Assembly (NCBI RefSeq): GCF_003384725.1
Contig: NZ_QNVV01000025.1
Coordinates: forward strand, 1 to 64,000
Direction of reading: 5' to 3'
Length of the DNA stretch: 64,000 nucleotides
Origin: Chryseobacterium pennipullorum
Lineage (GTDB): Bacteria > Bacteroidota > Bacteroidia > Flavobacteriales > Weeksellaceae
A program made the position numbers and the translations under genes. Numbering within the stretch: the first letter of the stretch is position 1; the number at the start of each line of letters is the position of its first letter. Positions 35,247 to 42,786 of the stretch are shown here, piece after piece. Below the pieces are notes generated by a model, which was not told where the DNA came from, ran no database searches, and worked only from the letters and a program-made list of their open reading frames with translations.

Positions 35247-35765
35247 CTAAGAGTGGCCAAAGCCGATATTTCCCTTTTTATCGGACAGCTTCTTTTTGAA
35301 ATCAATCATCCTTAAAGCGGTAACGGCGGCCTCCACTCCCTTATTACCAAGATCACCACCGCTTCTGGCGATAGATTGCTCTTTGGTATCATCTGTCAGT
35401 ACACAGAAAATAGTAGGAGTGTCTGTCATGATATTGCAGTCTTTGATTCCTTGCGCGACAGCTGAACATACATAATCAAAATGAGGAGTCTCTCCACGGA
35501 TGACGCATCCGATAGATATTACTGCATCATATTTTCGTTCTTTACAAAGCTGCATACTGGCATAGTTCAGCTCAAAAGCTCCCGGAACAGGAAAAAGTTT
35601 AATATTTTCAGGCTTTACTCCTTCTTTCTCAAGGATTTCCAAAGCTGCATCACGAAGATTGTATGTTACAAAATCATTCCACTCAGAAAAAACAATGCCG
35701 ATAGAAAAATCTTCGGCATTGGTTATATGAAGTGGCTTGTAATCGGAAAGATTAACTGTTGCCAT
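35247..35765 (-). CDS. ribH: 6,7-dimethyl-8-ribityllumazine synthase
   Basis: A 172-residue cytoplasmic enzyme of riboflavin biosynthesis, joining 5-amino-6-ribitylaminouracil with dihydroxybutanone phosphate. Landmarks are IGIVFSEWNDFVTYNL (substrate-binding segment, with the aromatic W), FPVPGAFELNYA, SIGCVIRGETPHFDYVCSAVAQGI with the catalytic His in PHFD, and CVLTDDTKEQSIARSGGDLGNKGVEAAVTAL. About 15 residues longer than typical at the C-terminus (KKLSDKKGNIGFGHS). It starts 3 bases after the TPR gene, so it is its operon partner. Confidence 0.96.
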   Translation of the reverse strand: MATVNLSDYKPLHITNAEDFSIGIVFSEWNDFVTYNLRDAALEILEKEGVKPENIKLFPVPGAFELNYASMQLCKERKYDAVISIGCVIRGETPHFDYVCSAVAQGIKDCNIMTDTPTIFCVLTDDTKEQSIARSGGDLGNKGVEAAVTALRMIDFKKKLSDKKGNIGFGHS

Positions 35766-35768
35766 TTT

Positions 35769-36476
35769 TTAGTAATATTTAGTCATTTCAATATAAGAAT
35801 CAGACATTCCGTTGTCGTAGTCCTGATATTTCTCGTCAATTGCAGAGAAGTATTTTTTAGCATCTGCATTTTTCTTTAAGCCTAATGCTACGATACCTGC
35901 TTTTCTTGTGAAAAAGTATGTGGTGTAAGGGTCATCAGAAGCTGTTGCTGCTTTATCTAATAAAGCTAAAGCCTCGTCATTTTTGTTGAGTCCTGACTTC
36001 GCATCAGCCATAGCACCATATTTCATAGCCATCAGCGTTTTATTGTCAGAAGAGAATTGATCTAGAAGATCATAAGCTTCCTGGAATTTTCCTTCTTTGA
36101 ATTTCAATAAACCGGCATTATAAGAAGAAAGCTTACCGATTTTTGTAGAAGAATACTCGTTGTATGTTCCTACAAAACCTGGATTTGCTGCAGATTTCCC
36201 ACCTAAAGCCTCTTTATCTTTACCTTCCGTAAGGTTTTTCTGAGCAGAAAGGAAACTTTTTACTGCTTCGGCATTTTTAGGAGCTACTACAAACTGCTTG
36301 TAAGCGAAAAATCCTAAAACTCCCAAAACTAAAACCCCGAATACAATTCCTAAAGGTTTTGAATATTTTTCAAGAAATCTCTCAGTGTTTAAAGCCTCTC
36401 TGTCAAGGTCTTTAAAGAACTCAACTGTTTCTTTGCCTTCTTGCTCTTTCTGAGCACTCTTTCCCAATTTTGCCAT
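35769..36476 (-). CDS. YfgM-like membrane-anchored TPR protein
   Basis: A 235-residue protein with one transmembrane helix at about 42-62 (GIVFGVLVLGVLGFFAY) after a charged cytoplasmic N-terminus (DREALNTERFLEKYSKP), and a periplasmic domain of about four TPR-like helix pairs (SSYNAGLLKFKEGKFQEAYDLLDQF, MADAKSGLNKNDEALALLDKAA). This is the layout of YfgM/tetratricopeptide anchors that assist protein export or folding. It is followed after 3 bases by ribH; this pairing is by position, not function. A strong promoter lies 22 bases upstream. Confidence 0.85.
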   Translation of the reverse strand: MAKLGKSAQKEQEGKETVEFFKDLDREALNTERFLEKYSKPLGIVFGVLVLGVLGFFAYKQFVVAPKNAEAVKSFLSAQKNLTEGKDKEALGGKSAANPGFVGTYNEYSSTKIGKLSSYNAGLLKFKEGKFQEAYDLLDQFSSDNKTLMAMKYGAMADAKSGLNKNDEALALLDKAATASDDPYTTYFFTRKAGIVALGLKKNADAKKYFSAIDEKYQDYDNGMSDSYIEMTKYY

Positions 36477-36497
36477 AAGTTTTTAAAAATTGAAATG

Positions 36498-36528
36498 CAA
36501 ATTTAATTGTTTCTGAGAGATTTACAAA
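36498..36528 (-). promoter_or_regulatory. promoter of the TPR-ribH operon
   Basis: On the minus strand TTTG (36525-36528) and TAAATTTG (36498-36505) are 19 bases apart, an exact Bacteroidota-type -33/-7 pair. Confidence 0.8.
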
Positions 36529-36581
36529 ATACTTTGTCAGTATTATTATGTAAATGTTATTAATCTGCATTTTCTGATCGT

Positions 36582-36650
36582 AAAAAAGCTTCAGCTCCGC
36601 TCATTATGACCCTTTCATGTGATGACGGCCATGGTAAGCAGAGCCGAAGC
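36582..36650 (-). terminator. long-arm terminator of the lipoprotein-apt operon
   Basis: Arms at 36588-36600 and 36638-36650 pair over 13 bp with two G-U wobbles on the minus RNA, enclosing a 37-base loop. Six T residues follow. It lies 16 bases past the apt stop. Confidence 0.7.
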
Positions 36651-36666
36651 CTGTTTATTGATAGGG

Positions 36667-37203
36667 TTAATATTCCAGAATGTGATAGACCTCTGCGCCG
36701 AATCTTTTCAGCTTCTCCTCTCCTTTAAGATCTTTCAGACCGATCAGAAAGCTGAATTGGGAAACGGTAGCTCCCTGCTTTTCTATCAGCTTGGCCGCTG
36801 CTTCTGTAGTTCCTCCGGTCGCCAGAAGATCATCATGGATTAGAATTCTCTGTCCTTTTTTGATCTGTCCCTCACGGGTTTCTATTTCTGCACTTCCATA
36901 TTCAAGGTCGTATTTTTCAGAAATAACCGGTGGTGGAAGTTTTCCCTGTTTTCTGATTAGGATGAATGGAACTTCCAGCGCTACCGCGATCGCAATTCCG
37001 AACAAATATCCGCGGCTTTCTATCCCGCATACCGCATCTATTTTTCCTTTGCTGAAGGCAGCAAGTTCTGCAATAACATCTTCGTAGAGCTTCGGGTTTA
37101 GAAATATCGGGGAAATATCCTTAAACTGTATTCCGGGGATCGGAAAGTCCGGGACATTTTCAATTGTTTCGTTTAATTTTTTGATCAGTTCTGATGAAGC
37201 CAT
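36667..37203 (-). CDS. apt: adenine phosphoribosyltransferase
   Basis: A 178-residue cytoplasmic purine-salvage enzyme making AMP from adenine and PRPP. Landmarks are VPDFPIPGIQFKDISPIFLNP (N-terminal hood), CGIESRGYLFGIAIAVAL, IRKQGKLPPP and the PRPP loop RILIHDDLLATGGTTEAAAKLI. The length is typical. Its ATG abuts the stop codon of the upstream lipoprotein gene, so the two are translationally coupled; no functional link between them is apparent. Confidence 0.96.
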   Translation of the reverse strand: MASSELIKKLNETIENVPDFPIPGIQFKDISPIFLNPKLYEDVIAELAAFSKGKIDAVCGIESRGYLFGIAIAVALEVPFILIRKQGKLPPPVISEKYDLEYGSAEIETREGQIKKGQRILIHDDLLATGGTTEAAAKLIEKQGATVSQFSFLIGLKDLKGEEKLKRFGAEVYHILEY

Positions 37204-38406
37204 TTATGGATTTATTTTATAGCTGGAAATTTTCCAGTCTCCGTTTACATTTTTAAGTCCGAAAGTTACTTTTAATGACGTGGTCTTACCGTTTTTATCG
37301 GTCACATCATACGTAGCGTTTACACTGGCACCATTTGCATTAGCAGCACTTGTGGTAATATTTTTTACACTTACATTTTTCACCGATCCAAAACCTGATA
37401 TAGGATTTGAGAAAGATTCATAGCTCCCCCAGCTTGGATTGTTGGAGGTATCATAAGCTGCTTTTAAATTTTGAGAGCTTACACTGTTCAAAAATTTGCT
37501 TACTGTATTTTTAGGATCAGCTGTAGGTTGCTTTGGTGCTGCCGGAGTAGCCGGTGTAACTGTTCCCGGATCCGTACCAGGTACAGGCGTTGCTGTTGGG
37601 TTGTTCGGATCTATAACCGCACTTGGCTGTTGTGGTACGGCAGCTGTATCTGTTTTAGGAACTGCAGGAACCTTCAGAGCCGCAGCGTTCACATCAAGTC
37701 CGATTTTAGACATTTTGAATGTTTTGGCTGTTGTTTTTACTGAAACGGTGATATCAATTTTATTATCCACGACTTTTGAAGCAGGAATGGACGAAAATTT
37801 TAAATTAAATCCTTTAAAGTTATTATCCTGCATTAAGTTTTTAGCTGTGGATAGTCTTACACCATTACTGTAAACTTCAAGAGTTGTCTCCAGACCAGCT
37901 CCTGTGAACGAAACCGGGTTTCCGGCTGCATCTACAAGTCTTGGTACAATCTGGATGGCTGTGGGTGCTCCGCTTCCGTCATCACCAGTAGGTCTGGTCA
38001 CGAGGGTTAGTGAGCCTGCTTTTACATCGTTAGGATCACTTTCTTTAGCTTTATCATCGCCGAAGATATTCATTTCTCCTAATGATGGTGGGGCTGTACT
38101 GGCCCATTCTATACCGTTTTTCTGTGCTACTTCGTCAGCCAGGGTCATGATTTCCGGAACTTTTTTTCCGTTGATCAGTTTTCCAAGGGCTTTCAGCTCA
38201 TTAATGTCACCGTCAGCTTCTACACCAAATGTTTTAAGGATATACAGTGCTTCATTAAACTTTATTTGCTTAATGGTTGGAAGGCTGGAGGTCATATCAT
38301 TGATACTTGACTGCAGCGTTTTAGTATTCGTAGCATCTACATGGTCTTTCTTGCATGCTGTAAAAAGCAAGAGACTGAAAACAAGTAGAAAAGAAAACTT
38401 TTTCAT
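37204..38406 (-). CDS. hypothetical two-domain lipoprotein with a Pro/Ala/Thr linker
   Basis: Not recognised as a named family. A 400-residue predicted lipoprotein (lipobox around LLFTACKKD). Residues about 20-115 are helical (NDMTSSLPTIKQIKFNEALYILKTFG). Residues about 130-245 are beta-rich (SLTLVTRPTG, GAGLETTLEVYSNGVRL). A low-complexity Pro/Ala/Thr/Val linker covers about 255-300. The last 100 residues (FLNSVSSQNLKAAYDTSNNPSWGSYESFSNP to WKISSYKI) look like an NTF2-like DUF4878-type domain. The apt ATG follows its stop directly. A -7 element lies 17 bases before its start. Confidence 0.65.
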   Translation of the reverse strand: MKKFSFLLVFSLLLFTACKKDHVDATNTKTLQSSINDMTSSLPTIKQIKFNEALYILKTFGVEADGDINELKALGKLINGKKVPEIMTLADEVAQKNGIEWASTAPPSLGEMNIFGDDKAKESDPNDVKAGSLTLVTRPTGDDGSGAPTAIQIVPRLVDAAGNPVSFTGAGLETTLEVYSNGVRLSTAKNLMQDNNFKGFNLKFSSIPASKVVDNKIDITVSVKTTAKTFKMSKIGLDVNAAALKVPAVPKTDTAAVPQQPSAVIDPNNPTATPVPGTDPGTVTPATPAAPKQPTADPKNTVSKFLNSVSSQNLKAAYDTSNNPSWGSYESFSNPISGFGSVKNVSVKNITTSAANANGASVNATYDVTDKNGKTTSLKVTFGLKNVNGDWKISSYKINP

Positions 38407-38764
38407 TTTTATTTGGTTTGTTGCAAATTTAATAAAACCTTTATTAATAGCGGATTTTATTTTTTGTTTTGTTTTTCTTGGCCATCATCCCTGAAAAAGT
38501 TGCTGAAGTTGGTTTGCCTATTTGGAAGGATGGCTCCTGCCAGTTGGGTAGGGTATCGTCCCCAGATTAGTACGGAATTTTACTTTTTCCATATCATTTT
38601 CATTGCTGATGTTGCCTTCAGGATAAAAAAAAATATGAAAAATAATCCGATTAGGTTTCAGCATACTGAAGTGTATTTCATTGAACCTGAAAAGAACTTT
38701 AACTTTTTTGATTTTTTCGAATATAATATTATGTATTCCTAAAGAAGGATATGGTAGTTCAGCA
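38407..38764. other. non-coding spacer upstream of the two-domain lipoprotein
   Basis: About 360 bases. It holds the -7 element at 38424-38431. A plus-strand open frame of 109 codons (38413-38742) has no signal, no domain and an odd composition, and I do not call it. Confidence 0.45.
38424..38431 (-). promoter_or_regulatory. -7 element of the lipoprotein-apt operon
   Basis: On the minus strand TAAATTTG matches the consensus exactly, 17 bases before the ATG at 38406. A -33 TTG is not evident. Confidence 0.45.
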
Positions 38765-38765
38765 T

Positions 38766-38798
38766 AAAAAAAGACTGATCGCAGAGCGACCAGTCTTT
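38766..38798 (-). terminator. terminator of the alternative complex III operon
   Basis: A 13-bp stem with one wobble (38770-38782 with 38786-38798) around a 3-base loop. On the minus strand the stem runs into seven T residues. It is 26 bases past the actF stop, so no cytochrome oxidase genes are read through on this transcript. Confidence 0.9.
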
Positions 38799-38824
38799 TA
38801 TCATTTTATGTAATTACAAGTGTC

Positions 38825-40156
38825 CTAGAAAGGATACTCATAAATTTCAGATTCATGTAAGAATGGGTTTCCTGTAGGAATCAACTTCAGTTTTGATAAA
38901 GCCGAAAGTACAGTAAACATAAATAATCCAGCTACAAATAAGATTGCTCCAAGGATCAATAAGAATACTTCAGGAGTTTTCCAGTATGGTCCTACCGTAC
39001 CAGGCATTACCATGTTGAAGTAATCCAGGATGTGTCCCAAGATAACAACTACTGCCATTACAGTCACTACTTTATAGTTTCTCTTAATGCTGCTGCTTAC
39101 TAATACCAATAAAGGTAATAAGAAGTTGATGATTAGCATTGGTAAGAATGTCGTACCATAATGTTGGAATCTTCCGAAGAAATAATTTACCTCTTCCGGA
39201 ACGTTTGCATACCAGTAAAGCATGAACTGAGCGAACCATGTATAGGTCCAAAGCATACTTGTAGCGAAAAGGAATACTCCTAAATCGTGTAAGTGATTGT
39301 CATTGAACTGTGGTAGGAAACCATTTTTCTTAAGATAAACACTTAATAGAATAATGACAGCGATACCACTTGAAAGGCAGCTAACCATTGAATACCAGAT
39401 ATACATTGTAGAATACCAGTGAGGGTCAATAGACATCAACCAGTCCCAAGCCCAAGCAGCAGAAGCAAATCCGAAGAATGCGATATATCCTACTGCCCAT
39501 CTGTAAAGCATTTGATACTCTACTTTAGATTTTGTATCATCTACTTTTTTAGATTGAGCTTTTAATTTCCATGCAAAGAAAGAAGCACCGATCACATAGA
39601 TCAAAGTTCTTACGGCATAGAAAGGAATATTTAAGAATTTTTTCTTCTCGAATAGAATCACATCAAAATGCGGAGAATCCGGATTCGTCAGTTCAGGGTC
39701 CATCCAGTGGAACAAATGACCATTGTGAGTGATATTCAAGATCATCATGATAATCAAGATTGCACCACCATAAGGGATATAAGAAGCAATAGCTTCCATT
39801 ACTCTTGTAATGATAATTGGCCATCCTGCGTGTGCAGCGTGCTGAATACAGTAGAAGAACAGTACAGCACAACTTACTCCAAAGAAAAAGACAGCTACAA
39901 AGTGCAGCGATGCCAACGGCTGGTTGTGTACCTGCATCGTTGCGTGCTCAAGGTGAGCAGCGTGATCCTGAGGTCCAACCATTTCACTAGAGTGTGTAGG
40001 AGCGTCGTGACCAGAAGCATGAACAGCCTCCATCATTTGTTCTATTTTCTCAGTAGAAATTCCTTTGTTCATAAAGAAACCAATACCAAACAGAACTAAA
40101 CCTACAACAAGAAGTATTATAGAAGTTGATTTTAATTTTGGTGAAAAACTATACAT
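38825..40156 (-). CDS. actF: alternative complex III subunit ActF
   Basis: A 443-residue inner-membrane subunit of alternative complex III, the quinol:cytochrome c oxidoreductase that replaces bc1 in Bacteroidota. About ten hydrophobic segments are visible. Landmarks are AWAWDWLMSIDPHWYSTMYIWYSMVSCLSSG and MLWTYTWFAQFMLYWYANVPEEVNYF, typical of the ActF family. The N-terminal region after helix 1 is His-rich (HASGHDAPTHSSEM, DHAAHLEHATMQVH), which may bind a metal. It starts 8 bases after actE and is the last gene of the operon. Confidence 0.95.
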   Translation of the reverse strand: MYSFSPKLKSTSIILLVVGLVLFGIGFFMNKGISTEKIEQMMEAVHASGHDAPTHSSEMVGPQDHAAHLEHATMQVHNQPLASLHFVAVFFFGVSCAVLFFYCIQHAAHAGWPIIITRVMEAIASYIPYGGAILIIMMILNITHNGHLFHWMDPELTNPDSPHFDVILFEKKKFLNIPFYAVRTLIYVIGASFFAWKLKAQSKKVDDTKSKVEYQMLYRWAVGYIAFFGFASAAWAWDWLMSIDPHWYSTMYIWYSMVSCLSSGIAVIILLSVYLKKNGFLPQFNDNHLHDLGVFLFATSMLWTYTWFAQFMLYWYANVPEEVNYFFGRFQHYGTTFLPMLIINFLLPLLVLVSSSIKRNYKVVTVMAVVVILGHILDYFNMVMPGTVGPYWKTPEVFLLILGAILFVAGLFMFTVLSALSKLKLIPTGNPFLHESEIYEYPF

Positions 40157-40164
40157 TTCTTTTC

Positions 40165-40854
40165 TTATTTTTTAGTTTCGGTAGTCGTTTCAGGTGTTGC
40201 TGGTGCCGCCGCTGTAGCTGCTGCCGGTGCTGCTGCTCCTTTTTTGAAAGCACTCATCACATACATTGCTACTCTCCATCTGTCTCCTGCGTTCAATTGT
40301 CCTGCATAAGACCCCATGGCATTTCTACCGTTAGTTAATACATAATGAACAGATCCTACTGTTACTTCTCTATCTGCATAGTTTGGAACTCCAGAGTAGG
40401 CTCCACTTTGTACGATTGGTCCCTGTCCATCTCCACCTACACCATGACAAGCAGAACAAGTACGCTCAAATAAGAACTTTCCTCTTTCAATATCCTTAGC
40501 AGCATTGGCTGGATTTAAAGGCGAGGCAGTAATTTTTTTTGAAGCATCATATCCTGCATTATACTCATCCATATTCTTTGGTAACAAGCTTTCTTCGAAA
40601 ACTCCGTCTTTGTTCTGAGGAACTGACCCTTCTACCGGAGAAAGACCTGTTGCTCCATTATTTTTAACGAAAGCAGGAATTTCATTTTCATGATCTGAAT
40701 AGGCATCCTGAGCTTTCATCAATGGATCGTAAGCTACAGGAAAATACATGTCCGGGAAATAAACCAGTGGTGTATTTTCTTTTGGTCCGCAAGAGTTAAG
40801 TAAAACTGTTGTTAAACCTAAAACTGCTGTAATTTTTAATACATTCTTTTTCAT
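40165..40854 (-). CDS. actE: alternative complex III subunit ActE, mono-haem cytochrome c lipoprotein
   Basis: A 229-residue predicted lipoprotein (lipobox LLNSCGPKE) with one c-type haem site, CSACHGVGGDGQGP (about 135). Other landmarks are YFPDMYFPVAYDPL and ERGKFLFERTCSACH. It passes electrons from the complex to a soluble carrier or oxidase. I chose the ATG at 40854 (MKKNVLKI); an ATG three codons earlier (40863) overlaps the actD stop by 8 bases. The C-terminus is Ala/Thr/Pro-rich. Confidence 0.95.
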   Translation of the reverse strand: MKKNVLKITAVLGLTTVLLNSCGPKENTPLVYFPDMYFPVAYDPLMKAQDAYSDHENEIPAFVKNNGATGLSPVEGSVPQNKDGVFEESLLPKNMDEYNAGYDASKKITASPLNPANAAKDIERGKFLFERTCSACHGVGGDGQGPIVQSGAYSGVPNYADREVTVGSVHYVLTNGRNAMGSYAGQLNAGDRWRVAMYVMSAFKKGAAAPAAATAAAPATPETTTETKK

Positions 40855-40855
40855 T

Positions 40856-41377
40856 TTAAGCATCTTTAACAGTTATTTCTTCAACTCCAGTTTCAATAAG
40901 TAACTGCTTTACAGATTCTACATCTTCAGTTACAAATTCCATTAAGAATTTATCATCAGTAGTTCTCGGATCCGGGTTCTGAGCCGGTGCTCCCGGGTAC
41001 ATTTTGTTTCTAACAAGGAACGTTAAAGACATCATGTGAGCAGCACAGAATACCATTAATTCGAACATTGGAACTACGAATGCCGGCATGTTGTGTCCCC
41101 AGTCAAAAGCTGGTTTACCACCGATATTCTGAGGCCAGTCATGGTTCATTACATACCAGGTAACAGTAGCACCGATAGTAACACCATAAAGGGCATATAG
41201 AAAAGCAGCATCAGAAATTCTTGTTTTCTTTAATCCTAAAGCTTTATCTAGTCCGTGAACCGGAAACGGAGTATAGACTTCGTTTATTTTGATTCCTTTA
41301 TCGTTGAATGCTTTAACGCCGTTCATTAAATCGTCGTCATCAGCATAAAGTCCGTATACAATTTTAGTGGTGCTCAT
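40856..41377 (-). CDS. actD: alternative complex III subunit ActD (DUF3341)
   Basis: A 173-residue membrane subunit. I chose the ATG at 41377 (MSTTKIVYGLYADDDD), the family N-terminus, preceded by AAGGAG; the longer frame from 41404 adds only a Lys-rich stretch. Landmarks are FNDKGIKINEVYTPFPVHGLD (ferredoxin-like part) and two membrane helices at about 65-85 and 105-125 (FLYALYGVTIGATVTWYVM and VPMFELMVFCAAHMMSLTFL). It overlaps the end of actC by 14 bases. Confidence 0.95.
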   Translation of the reverse strand: MSTTKIVYGLYADDDDLMNGVKAFNDKGIKINEVYTPFPVHGLDKALGLKKTRISDAAFLYALYGVTIGATVTWYVMNHDWPQNIGGKPAFDWGHNMPAFVVPMFELMVFCAAHMMSLTFLVRNKMYPGAPAQNPDPRTTDDKFLMEFVTEDVESVKQLLIETGVEEITVKDA

Positions 41378-42761
41378 CTCCTTCTTTTGCTTTATAAGTT
41401 TCACCTGAGATTTTCAAAATCGATTTTAATTCAGCCTGTGCAATTACAGGGAATGTTCTTGCATATAATAAGAATAATACAGAGAAGAATCCGATAGTTC
41501 CTAAGTATACACCCACATCAATGATCGTTGGCTTAAACATTGTCCATGATCCTGGTAAATAGTCTCTGGAAAGGTTGATCACGATAATATCAAAACGCTC
41601 GAACCACATACCGATGTTGATAATCAAAGCAACGATGAACGTCCAGATAATATTTGTTCTCAATCTCTTGAACCAGAAAGAAGCAGGAATAACAAGGTTA
41701 CAGATGATCAATGACCAGAAAGCCCACCAGTAAGGTCCAACAGCAGCACCTGGAGAAAGATATGTAAAGTCTTCAAATCTCGATCCTGAGTACCATCCGA
41801 TAAAATATTCAGTAGCATAAGCTACAGTTACCATACCACCTGTTAAGATGATTACGATATTCATAATCTCGATATGATACATGGTAATATACTCTTCCAG
41901 ATGACAAACTTTTCTGGCAATTAACAATAGGGTTTGTACCATTGCAAATCCTGAGAAGATTGCTCCCGCTACGAAGTAAGGAGGATAGATCGTAGAGTGC
42001 CATCCTTTAATTACTGAAGTTGCGAAGTCAAAAGATACGGTTGTGTGTACCGAGAATACAAGTGGAGTAGCTAAACCTGCAAGAACCAAAGAAAGTTCTT
42101 CGAATCTTTGCCAGTGTTTTGCTTTACCACCCCAACCGAATGCAAGGAAAGTATAAATTTTCTTAGTCCAAGGAGTTTTTGCTCTATCTCTGATCATTGC
42201 AAAGTCAGGGATTAGTCCCATGAACCAGAATACAGTTGATACTGAGAAATACGTAGAGATCGCAAATACGTCCCAAAGTAGAGGAGAGTTGAAGTTCCCC
42301 CAAAGAGAACCGAATTGGTTTGGTAAAGGGAATACCCAGTATCCTACCCAAACTCTACCCATGTGAATTACAGGGAAGATTGCTGCCTGTACAACCGCAA
42401 AGATCGTCATCGCCTCTGCAGATCTGTTTACAGACATTCTCCATCTCTGTCTAAATAATAATAATACTGCTGAGATTAGGGTTCCGGCGTGACCGATACC
42501 TACCCACCATACGAAGTTGGTAATATCCCAACCCCAGTTAATAGTTCTGTTAAGCCCCCATGCTCCAATACCTGTTCCGATAGTATAAGCGATACAGCCG
42601 AATCCATAGATGAATAGAACTAAGGCAGCATATAATGAGATCCACCATAATTTACCTGCTCTTTCTTCGATAGGTCGTGCAATATCTTCTGTGATATCGT
42701 GATAAGTTTTGTGACCAATAATCAGAGGTTCCCTTATCGGAGCTTCGTAATGTCCTGACAT
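41364..42761 (-). CDS. actC: alternative complex III subunit ActC (NrfD-like)
   Basis: A 465-residue polytopic membrane protein of the NrfD/PsrC family and the main quinol-binding candidate of the complex. About ten helices are visible. Landmarks are the N-terminal REPLIIGHKTYHDITEDIARPIE, WGWDITNFVWWVGIGHAGTLISA, QRWRMSVNRSAEAMT and AIFSGFAMVQTLLLI. The length is usual for ActC. It lies between actB (25 bases upstream) and actD (overlapping). Confidence 0.96.
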   Translation of the reverse strand: MSGHYEAPIREPLIIGHKTYHDITEDIARPIEERAGKLWWISLYAALVLFIYGFGCIAYTIGTGIGAWGLNRTINWGWDITNFVWWVGIGHAGTLISAVLLLFRQRWRMSVNRSAEAMTIFAVVQAAIFPVIHMGRVWVGYWVFPLPNQFGSLWGNFNSPLLWDVFAISTYFSVSTVFWFMGLIPDFAMIRDRAKTPWTKKIYTFLAFGWGGKAKHWQRFEELSLVLAGLATPLVFSVHTTVSFDFATSVIKGWHSTIYPPYFVAGAIFSGFAMVQTLLLIARKVCHLEEYITMYHIEIMNIVIILTGGMVTVAYATEYFIGWYSGSRFEDFTYLSPGAAVGPYWWAFWSLIICNLVIPASFWFKRLRTNIIWTFIVALIINIGMWFERFDIIVINLSRDYLPGSWTMFKPTIIDVGVYLGTIGFFSVLFLLYARTFPVIAQAELKSILKISGETYKAKEGDEHH

Positions 42762-42786
42762 TTTTTACCTATTTATTATTTAAACT

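Noticed and set aside
37904-38494. Plus-strand 196-codon frame opposite the two-domain lipoprotein
   Set aside because: Antisense to a well-supported gene with signal peptide and coupled downstream gene.
38413-38742. Plus-strand 109-codon frame in the gap before the lipoprotein gene
   Set aside because: No start signal, domain or signal peptide, and it overlaps the promoter of the minus-strand gene.
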